A stretch of DNA of 64,000 bases, taken from the NCBI RefSeq assembly GCF_040954645.1, contig NC_092806.1, positions 110,266,731-110,330,730 on the forward strand, in the 5' to 3' direction. A program made the translations under genes and the position numbers. Shown piece after piece: positions 55,475 through 64,000 of the stretch. The notes under the pieces were generated by a model. It saw only the letters and a program-made list of their open reading frames with translations. It did not search any database and was not told the DNA's origin. The DNA is from Diabrotica undecimpunctata (taxonomy: Eukaryota > Arthropoda > Insecta > Coleoptera > Chrysomelidae). Numbering within the stretch: position 1 is the stretch's first letter; every line of letters begins with the position of its first letter.

Positions 55475-56685
55475 TAGATTTAGGATAATAATTGCCGTTA
55501 GTTTTGGGGTGAGTTCAGGTAAATTATTCTATGCAGTTTGTTGGATTCTTATAAACAATGAATGAAATAGAGATAAGTAATGTTGAGATATTACTTACAC
55601 AATCTAAAGAAAACACAGATTTTTTTAAATCGTTTAGTACGGCGATTAATAATAAAAAATTGAACATAATTCTCGAAAAAAAGGAAAGATTAAAATTCCA
55701 AAAGAGAAGACCATTATAACAAAATTTAATTTATAAGGGCCTATTCTATGTATAGTTTAACAACCAAATTATCACGTACTACCTCGTCCTAAGTTTCCTG
55801 TAAAAACAAAAACAAGAAACAACTTAAAGAATTGTAATCACGCTAAAACACTTTTTAAATATGGGTCTTTTTATCTAGTACAACTGTATATTACGAAACT
55901 AAATATATTAATTAAATCTCCATTTGCAGACATTTGGAAATAATTATCTAAAATTCTTATAAAACCGATTAATCACATTTAAGTATTACATTTCCAGTTG
56001 ACAGCCTAGAAAAGAAACAAACGCAGACACGATGTGTTTCTAGTCATTCGAGAATTAACAACTAGAAAGTAGTTTAGAAGATAACTTTATATTTATGACA
56101 GTGTGATTATTACAACAATGTATTTTAATACTGATTTTATGTAGATAATTGGGCTAGATGTCTTTATTTCTTTTAAAGATGTTCATTAAAATATTTGACG
56201 TGAGGTTTTTTAAGAATCAGAGAAATTATGTACCTACTAAAAAACATATGGGTTTATATTAATCCTTTTAATCGTACGGATGTAAGTTTTAATCGTAAGT
56301 TATAGCATTGTATATACAGTTACAACAATTTAAATAAAAACTGACATTTAAAGGTTTATTTATCTTTAATAAAACATTTTTTCTTCTAGGAATGCTTCTA
56401 GAATTATCATTGTCCTTGGTTCTTCAATTATTTACATTGCAATTCCTAGAGTTTTTGTTCATTGAATTTTTTTTCTTTGTGATCTCTCCAACGGTTTACA
56501 CAGTTTGATTAAAAAATGTCAAGAATTTTATATAGCCTAAATAAATTACTCTTGCGATCTTCAAAGTTTGCTGTAAGTTTTAAATTTTGTGTAATTTAGT
56601 TTATAAATGTATTTTCTCTATAAAAGTATGTATGTCTTCATTCATAATATATGCTTCGTTTTTATTGAGACGCATCAGATAATTC
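55475..56685. other. No recognisable feature
   Basis: AT-rich sequence without supported genes or repeats. Confidence 0.5.
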
Positions 56686-56689
56686 CAGA

Positions 56690-57229
56690 TCGAACATATA
56701 AAACATATACTTAAAGAGTAGAAAGAAGGGTTTTATGGGCAGGATTATAAATCGGTCAGCTTCCAGCCCCGACCTCAATCCAATAGAACATCTACGTGAC
56801 ACACTGGAAAGACGAATTCAAGATCGACTACCCCGCTCAAAACCACTTGGCTGAGCTTAGTGCGGTTCTTGAGACAATATGGGATGAATTGGATCCACTT
56901 CAAGTTCAAAATTTAATTACCACAATACCAAGACGTGTGTAAGCTGTTATAAGGACCCGAGAAGGAAATACTATGTATTAATAACAAGTGACATAAGCAT
57001 TATTTTGTTATAACTGTTTTTAATCAACAAAGCTAATAATTAAATTTTTTCAATTTTCGAATATTGCCATAGTTTTATAAATAAATAATGCTTTCGCATA
57101 AATTGCCTATATTATTTTCAGTTAATGTTCCTCCTTAAGTCTATGCCCAATCTATAATTGGCATCTCCCAAAAAAATGTGTGTGCTCTATAAAATAGGTG
57201 TGGATCGAATTGTTTTGCACCCGAGTGTA
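56690..57229 (+). pseudogene. Tc1-like transposon, 3' end
   Basis: Two adjacent frames read SPDLNPIEHL.DTLERRIQDR and then LAELSAVLETIWDELDPLQV, with a closing IPRRV..VI segment. This is the C-terminal part of a Tc1 transposase, including the PDLNPIEH motif with the third acidic residue. The right terminal repeat seems to be around 57196-57227, ending TTGCACCCGAGTG and followed by TA (57228-57229). The 5' part is missing. Confidence 0.72.
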
Positions 57230-57639
57230 TAACTTTGAATTTTTGAGGGAAAAATAGACCCGTCCAAAAATTGAGACAGTCAGAATCTGTATTTTTTCAA
57301 ACGAATAACTAACTCTTGGTACAAGAATACAACTTGTCATCAACACCATGTCCCATAGAGTGAAGGAGCCGACACAAACATATTCACAACTAAAACGACC
57401 GGCCAAGGAGATTGTACTTAAAATAAATATACAAAAAAACACCAACACAAACAAGAGCAAAGAGAACCACAAAAAGCAGAAAATTAAAAAATAATAATGG
57501 AGACCAACAAAGTCTATTTTTCTCTAAATGGCATATTTCCCTCCAACATCGTATATCGGAAATCTAAGATTAAAGTCTATACAAAATAAAAGTATAATTA
57601 AACTAATAGTATGTTGTGAATATAAGACATTGGTGATGG

Positions 57640-57970
57640 ATGATGACAAAGGAAACACAATCAGAAATATATAAGTTTTGGAAAGAAATAGTCCAAGAAA
57701 GATCTTTGGGTCCTTTCTCAAAAATGGTATATGCAGATGTAGATATAGTTATGAACTTTACCAATTGTTTAAAGAATCGCTTCGAAGAAGTTCAATGGAC
57801 TGACAAAGTAGTGAGGATGGATGATGACAGTCTTCCGAGAAAAACTCTAGATGGTAAAATGCGTGACAGACGACCAAAAGAAAGGCGTAAAAGATGTGGC
57901 TAAGGACTGCTTATATTGGAGGCAGAAATTACAGGAGGCCAATTCTTAAATATGACTAAAGCGCTCTTGG
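57640..57970 (+). pseudogene. LINE remnant, C-terminal tail
   Basis: The 87-codon frame 57640-57903 ends VRMDDDSLPRKTLDGKMRDR then RPKERRKR, matching the LINE tail pattern 'V.RM.D..LP+K.L.G+..G+R..GRPK.R'. The part before it does not match clearly. Confidence 0.5.
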
Positions 57971-57974
57971 AGGA

Positions 57975-59583
57975 AAAAGAATAACTAACTCTGCTTTCCT
58001 CTCAGTATTTCTTCTTCTTATGGTGCCTATCAGGACTCAGAAATCAGTGACTCTTCTGAGTCTACAAATAAAAATTTAAAAGAAATGAGTAGAGTGGCGA
58101 GTCCACTCGCAGACTCAGTGCTCACGGATTCACGGTAAGGCAGCTTTCGATAGGAGTGTTTAATGTCGATTTGACACAAGGGCCCTAGGTATAAAATACT
58201 AGCCTCCTTTTATACCGCTATAGTCCAGTTTGGGAGTATAGGGAGCCAGTGCCACACTTAAATCGTTAATCGTATTACCCCTGGTTTTATCCGAGTTAAT
58301 AACTTTATTCAGGTTGAGTTGACCTGCGGCCTTTAGCTCTTTTAAAAATATAAAGATGCTTTTGCCGACGCTAGATATCGAACTTCGACCTTCTGCGTGA
58401 TTGTCTTAGATATACAAGAGTGGGATGTTGGCTGAAAGCTTATACATAACACGTCTGAAGAATTCTCAAGGACTTATATAATAGTTAATGGAAAATATAA
58501 AATAAGGCCAATTGATTGTAGTATGACTGATGTATAACAGACAGCTTCTAGCGAAAAAAAACATCACACAATTTAATACAATAACTCTAAAACAGGGGCA
58601 ATTGTAATCTCCCAATAATTTTAAAACAAATTGTTATCGATCTAAAATCTATATTAAGCAGTGGTCTTTTAAATGACAAATTATTATTTAATAAAAATTT
58701 CAGTAGTAAGCTATGATAATAACATTTTCAAGGAAACAAATAAAAAGAATGCCAAATATTTTTACAGTTCTCCAGAAATACTATGACTAATTGTACATGT
58801 TTTTATAAATTTAGTGGTCGGGAGCAATTAATAATTAATGTTTCCACATAACTGATTTAGCAAAGTTTTATGCTAATTTTTTAAACTCCACATTGCACAA
58901 AAAGGAGAGAACATTTTGAATGTAGTGACGTAAAACATTATCGACGATCAGACATTTGTATGGGAAGTGTTTCTTTGTATAATCCAATAATAGAATATGA
59001 TTCTAAATAATAAGTATAAATGAGATCACTTACATTTTATGGGTCTAATTTTTATATATTTGCGTTGTAAACAACATAAATGATATAGTGAATAAAGAAA
59101 GCAATACCATTTCCCAATATGACCAAAATATTGAATGTTTGGCACCAAAAATAGCTAATGTTTGACACTAATGTCCCAATGTTAGTAATAGTTAAAAGTT
59201 TATTAATATTTAATGGTAGCGTAAAACCGTTGTTAAAATTAATTGGCACTTTACAGAGTTGCGATGTATATACAGTTTATGGTAATGTCTGAAAATTAGC
59301 AAATAATTTTGTGAAATAGTGTCCTGGAATAAGATTCAACATAGGTACGTCAATAGTGCAAATTTAACCATTGACATTTTAGCTTTATCCTAATGAAGTA
59401 ACTAAAAACAAAATTTACAGATACAGATTAATGAGTGAGTTAAAAATCTTTTACAACATTTCATAGTTTTGCTATTAACAAGTGAAAACCAAGTTATTTC
59501 AGCTCCAAGTTTTAGTGCGGCTTGTATAATGATTTGACTACTTTTTTCTACATTCGGGTCCAACACCATACAACACCATGTAC
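57975..59583. other. No recognisable feature
   Basis: AT-rich. 58090-58200 is slightly GC-richer without a readable frame. Nothing supported. Confidence 0.45.
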
Positions 59584-60310
59584 GGGTGTTCCAATAGACA
59601 CGTCCGAACTTTGACAGTTGGTATAGGTCATACCTTTAAGCTACATCTGTCAAATTGGCTGTCATTTTTTCAGTCTGATTTGCCAAATCACCATGGATAG
59701 ATATATAAAAATGGGTGTTATATTCGGACAACTATGGAACTATTCGCAGTTTGGTGGATAAATTTGAGTCCAATGGTACAGTAAACAATCAACCAACACC
59801 CACACGTTGACTAAAGACAAAATCTACCAAAAATGTCGCTGCTGTCTGCGACAGTGTGCAGAAGAATACAAGGAAAACGATTTCACGTCGCTCACAAGAC
59901 TCTGTTGTTTACAAACTACAACGGCTAATTTTGCGCCGTGACTTGGGCCTGCACCTGTACAAAATTCAACTGACTCAGGAACTGAAGATAAACGACTGCA
60001 GACAATGACACGTGTTCACTGAATAGACTCTGGAGTAGTTGAAAATTGGCCCTAATTTTCGTAGAAAAATTATCTTCAGCGATGGGGCCCATTTCTTTGA
60101 TGAATGGGTGCGCCAACAAACAAAATTGTCGAATTTGAGACAAAACCAATCTAGAGTCACAAAAGAGTCCAACGCATACCAAAAGTAACTGTTTGGTGTG
60201 CATTTTGGGTTGGTTGCATCGTCGGTCCATATTTCTTGGAGAACGACCTTGTTGATTGGTGCTAACTTATTTTGACCTGACTTACAGGACGGCGCTACGT
60301 GCCACACAGC
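59584..60310 (+). pseudogene. Tc1/mariner-superfamily transposon, 5' part, decayed transposase
   Basis: Starts near 59584 with GGGTGTTCCAATAGACACGT, probably the terminal repeat. The plus strand then reads, with frame changes: a helix-turn-helix linker (NYRSVRSLVDKFESNGTVNN, about 59738-59797), NVAAVCDSVQKNTRKTISRR, LRRDLGLHLYKIQLTQELK, then NFRRKIIFSDGAHFF, where the catalytic SDEAHF reads SDGAHF. An internal deletion leads to QDGATCHTAHA (60290) with the second Asp. The third acidic residue and the 3' end are missing. This is a widespread insect IS630/mariner-like transposase. Confidence 0.72.
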
Positions 60311-60489
60311 TCATGCAGCATTACACTTCACGGTGAATGTGACCCTTTTCTCAACTTACATAAATGTACTTTTTCCTGGACAATATTATGAACTATCTCA
60401 AATTTAATATTTAAAACTTATGATAAAATACCTATCAAAGAACTCAGGAATACTGAATACTTAACAAATTATGAAATATGTTTTTCACT

Positions 60490-60960
60490 TGACGTTTCGG
60501 TTTCCAGATCGGAAACCATTTCTCGACAAATACTTATACATACATAATCCAGTCCTCACTGTAGTTACCTCTTAGAGTGCATATGTAGTTTCGGTTACCC
60601 ATGTTTTGTATCTATCTAATACTAAATTTTGGCTCTTGCCAATTTCATGCTCATTTTTCAAGACTCTTTTTATTCCGTAGATCAAAGTTTGTGTTTTCCT
60701 TCTCGGTTCTCTTTTCTTATAAATACCTGTTTTCCAAATTTCGTTCACTTGCCTATTATACGTTATAAGTATCACGTGTCTAAACCATTCTGATTTTTCT
60801 CTATTTTTCCAGATCTGGCATAAAATTAACTTGTTATCATAGATTCTTATTCCATAGTTTGCCTCTCTTTACTACTCTCAGCATTGCTCTAAGATATATT
60901 ATTTCACTTTCATTATACTTTCTGTCACTCGCAAGCATATTCTATCACTGGTAGGTATAT
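60490..60960 (-). pseudogene. LINE remnant next to a Penelope-end-like motif
   Basis: 60492-60515 carries GACGTTTCGGTTTCCAGATC, the same class of word as at 36510. On the minus strand from 60955: SDRKYNESEIIYLRAMLRVV then KRGKLWNKNL, the 'RALR...+..R.DR.RN' segment of LINE tails, followed toward 60560 by decayed sequence. Stops are frequent. Confidence 0.5.
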
Positions 60961-60964
60961 AAAT

Positions 60965-62765
60965 TAAAAATTCATCACACGTCTTTAGTTTGCGTTCTGC
61001 AGATATTGGTAAGCTCATTCACTTGTATTATAAAAAGTAAAGGACTGATCTCTATAAAATAAATTCTTTACTTGCTTTTCGCTTTTCAGATTAGAAACTG
61101 TTTATATAGATAACTAAAGGTAGAAAATGGGTATGTGATATAAAAAAATTAGTAGACGATAATTAAATCAGTTAATTGATAAAGAGTTGTGAACTTGTTA
61201 CATTGTTTTGTTTTGGTAAAGCCTGATTAACAAATTTGTATATTACATGTTAAAGAGCATAAATCATATTGCAAATAAGTTATAACAACAAGATAGTAAC
61301 TGAAAGTCATATGCTGAAATATTGTATAAAGAAGAAAAAGATAGTTACAAGAGTGATATGAAAACATTTGAACTTGAATTTGGATGGTAAACATGATGTT
61401 AAGTTTTTATGGATTGCCAGTGCTATAAAATAGTATGTAATCCATTTAAGTAAATGAATGGGTGTCAGTAATTAAGGCGGTATATAACGAAAGTAAATAA
61501 TTATGCTAAAACAAGAAAATAATTTGATCTGAAAGTAAATAATTCATTTAAAATACATATTTTGATATAGTAGAAATGTTTGGCAGGAAAATTTGCGAGT
61601 TTTGTATAACGGTTTTGTATAAAACTCTAAAACTTCTGTTTGTTGGAATTCTTAACCTAGTGCACCAGAAATTAATTTGCCATTCTTTAAAAAATTACAC
61701 GTTAATTATAGATGCAGTCCAGACTATACGTCATCACAAATTACTTTTCCTACAAAATAAAATATTTTATGTTTTCAAACACATTTCTATTGGCTTTGTT
61801 TAGGAACTATTTAAAACTGTTTGTTGGGCTGGAATCAAGGTAGTAGAACAGTAATCTTTGGCATGGGATACAATCCTATGATAATGTTCATATTGAGTTG
61901 CGACATTGTAATAAATTTAAGTTTCGGTCCATCCAAAAATGAATTTTAACGATCGTGTGGATTATATACTCCTAGCAGTATTATTTTGAAAAATATTATT
62001 TTCTAGCTATTTATCAAAGAAATACATAACCTAATCTCTCGGAAATAGGAAGCTGATAGTTATTAAGGCAGAAATAGTTCATAAGGTTCAATAATGACAA
62101 GAATATCACTATTACTTTATTGTACCGTCACACCCAGAACAGAACGGATAAATTAATGACCTGATGAATGAATTGTAGTACAATAATTTCGAAAACTTCT
62201 ATAGTGCAGTAGTTATAGATTAAACCTCCAAGTGAAAGGTGTCTGTTAGTGTCGGTAGCAAGCAAGCAATTTAAGTAAACTCAGCCTGTGAGACATGTTC
62301 ACCCCTAAGAATTACGTTCGGGTGTAACAATTCATTGGAGCGAGGTGTATTAACTCGAGTTAAAAACAGGAGTCACTCCACCGCGCTCCAATGCTCCAGA
62401 CCATCCCTTGTTGGGGTCAGTACTCTCTCAAAGCTGCACAGTGGTTCGGATATAATAATCAATTTTTTATAAAGACAATGGAGTTAAGTTACATATTATC
62501 AAGGCATTTACTCGAGATACACACCAACTACACAAAAACTCGATTCTTGAAAAAGGCATAAGAAATTGAGAAAAAGTATCAATGGTAATACCGGTATTTA
62601 ACCAACACGATTATCATCAAGCACTGAAAAATAACGAAATAGCAAATACCAATAAAAAGATATGCACTAATAGTAAATAGAAGACAGGAAAAAATACAGA
62701 ATCACCATCTTACCCACTGAGACCAAATGATGACAGAAGAGGGAAAATAAATTTAAAGCCATGAA
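60965..62765. other. No recognisable feature
   Basis: AT-rich. The 75-codon frame at 61576-61803 is leucine/phenylalanine-rich without a known motif and is probably chance. No repeats matched within the window. Confidence 0.45.
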
Positions 62766-62769
62766 TCAT

Positions 62770-63640
62770 GAACATCATCATCATTAGCCGGAACATAGGC
62801 TTCCCGTAAATAATTCCATTACATCCGAGTTTGAGCACCCTGAATCCAGTTGTGCTGGGTGCCCTTGATGTCGTCCGACCCTTGGTCCATCTTGCATCTC
62901 TGACTCTGTCAACACATACTGCGCAGTTCTATTTCAGCTGCAATTCTTTTAACTGCGTCCGTAATACCAGTTTTTTTCCTATCCATTTGTCTCTGAGGAA
63001 TATATTCAACATTGATCTTTCCATTTATTTCTCTATCTAATTGATTACTTTTCTTGTAAGGCTCAGTGTTTTTGCGCAATACATTAGAACTGGGAGTACA
63101 CATTTATCTAAGACCTTTCTTTTCAAGCACATGGGAACATCTGATTTAAAGACTTCCCTCAGTTTTCCGTAAGCTGCCCATGTTAGTCCTATTCTCCTGT
63201 TTAACTCTGTTGTTTAATTGTCGCTTCCTAATTTAATCTCGTGGCTCAGATACTTATAGGTATACACTGGTTTGCGTGCCATTAGTTGAAATGTTTTGAA
63301 TAGTACAAGGTTGCTCATGTATTGTGTTTTGGAAAAGTTAATTTTAAGGCCAACTCGTGTACAAGCGCTCTAAAGGTCTTGAAGAAGTTGACAAGTAATG
63401 ATCTACGCGGTCTGATTTTAACAATTATTGTTTCAGCGGTAAATAGTTTAGGAGAGATGGTGTCTCCTTGCCAAATAACCTTCTCCAAGGGAAATGTGTT
63501 TGTGTCGCCATAGTTTATTCTCACTGGAGCTATTGCGCTATTAAATATATTCCAAAGAAGAGTTGTGTACCTATGATCCATACTGAACTCTGTGAGAGCT
63601 CTTAACATGGAGCTATTCTGGACACCATTTGAAAAGAAGG
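62770..63640 (-). pseudogene. RTE-like LINE remnant, RT domain to 3' tail
   Basis: Minus strand from 63608: a 97-codon frame with IWQGDTISPKLFTAE (usual GVRQGDTISPKLF). After a break and frame changes come LNRRIGLTWAAYGKLREVFK, CVLPVLMYCAKTLSLTRKV, MERSMLNIFLRDK, and TDAVKRIAAE with a decayed KWNWAGHVAR-like segment. It ends near 62770 with an ATCATCATCATTAG-type sequence (3' tail on the minus strand). The catalytic YADD segment is absent. Same family as 26871-27075. Confidence 0.75.
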
Positions 63641-64000
63641 AAAAAAATTTTGGATGAAAAAATTATTCGTTGATCGTGTGAAGCATTGTGACGCGAAGTT
63701 GTTCAATGTCATTGATGAGGATAATTACAGAAACTACCGCAGAACTCTATGTTGGCAGTGTTTTCGAACGTCAACATCACATTCAGCAGGTGTTGTTGGG
63801 CTGTTTTCCGCGCATTTCGGTTCGCGTATAGAGCACTACTAGTATCCCACAAGCCCGGACTATTTCTGCAAATATTTTTATAGTAGCACGGAAGAAAGGG
63901 AACGAGTGAAAATCGTTTGTGTTTTATAAAAAAAAATTGTTTTTCTAGCCAAAATACTTTTCGAGATAATTGGTTTTATGGATTAATATTTTGTCAAATA
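63641..64000. other. No recognisable feature at window edge
   Basis: A 62-codon frame (63654-63842) contains no motif I know. The element or gene it may belong to runs beyond the window or is decayed. Confidence 0.35.

Noticed and set aside
1..64000. CRISPR arrays, bacterial operons, ribosomal or transfer RNA genes
   Set aside because: No regularly spaced repeats, no Shine-Dalgarno-led gene clusters and no cloverleaf sequence seen. The content is eukaryotic transposon DNA.

Overview
This window looks like AT-rich insect nuclear DNA from a large, transposon-filled genome. A beetle is plausible, but that is inference. I recognise no host protein-coding gene, tRNA or rRNA. Nearly everything identifiable is a mobile element. 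The types seen are an env-bearing Ty3/gypsy (errantivirus-type) retroelement, a BEL/Pao retroelement, many 5'-truncated LINE tails, a Penelope-like GIY-YIG element, Tc1/mariner, pogo/Tigger and hAT-like DNA transposons, and a family of short repeats whose longest copy carries a FLYWCH-type zinc-finger exon.

Layout. 1-5611: a Tc1-like 3' half, a minus-strand LINE tail, a short repeat copy, then nested LINE remnants. 5612-14184: an apparently intact errantivirus-like element inserted into the last LINE remnant. Its 512-bp LTRs look identical, it has a 4-bp target duplication (ATTA), and gag, pol and env are all open. 15776-17567: a broken pogo/Tigger transposon. 18190-20440: a duplicated repeat, one copy split by a LINE insertion, and further LINE tails. 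24700-25230: a Penelope-like 3' end. 26060-32990: many LINE fragments on both strands. 34279-35452: a hAT-like nonautonomous element with CAAGAC-rich ends. 37940-39379: a Tc1-like element with 27-bp perfect terminal repeats. 39575-42895: LINE tails. 42914-45205: two tandem copies of the FLYWCH-associated repeat. 45588-52349: an apparently intact BEL/Pao element with 410-bp LTRs that look identical and a 5-bp target duplication (ATCAT). 52355-64000: sparse DNA with decayed Tc1/mariner and LINE pieces.

How the parts work together. Only the two LTR elements look capable of autonomous activity. In the errantivirus-like element, gag and pol are in different frames, joined by a textbook -1 frameshift signal (UUUAAAC, 8-nt spacer, 7-bp stem). 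env has no start codon of its own near its beginning. A splice from a donor at 6400 to an acceptor ending at 11622 would supply one from the leader. Between RNase H and integrase, pol carries an extra segment that reads like a degenerate macrodomain. The BEL element encodes one continuous 1705-residue Gag-Pol. All other elements are truncated or broken by stops and frameshifts, and their nesting gives a relative order of insertion.
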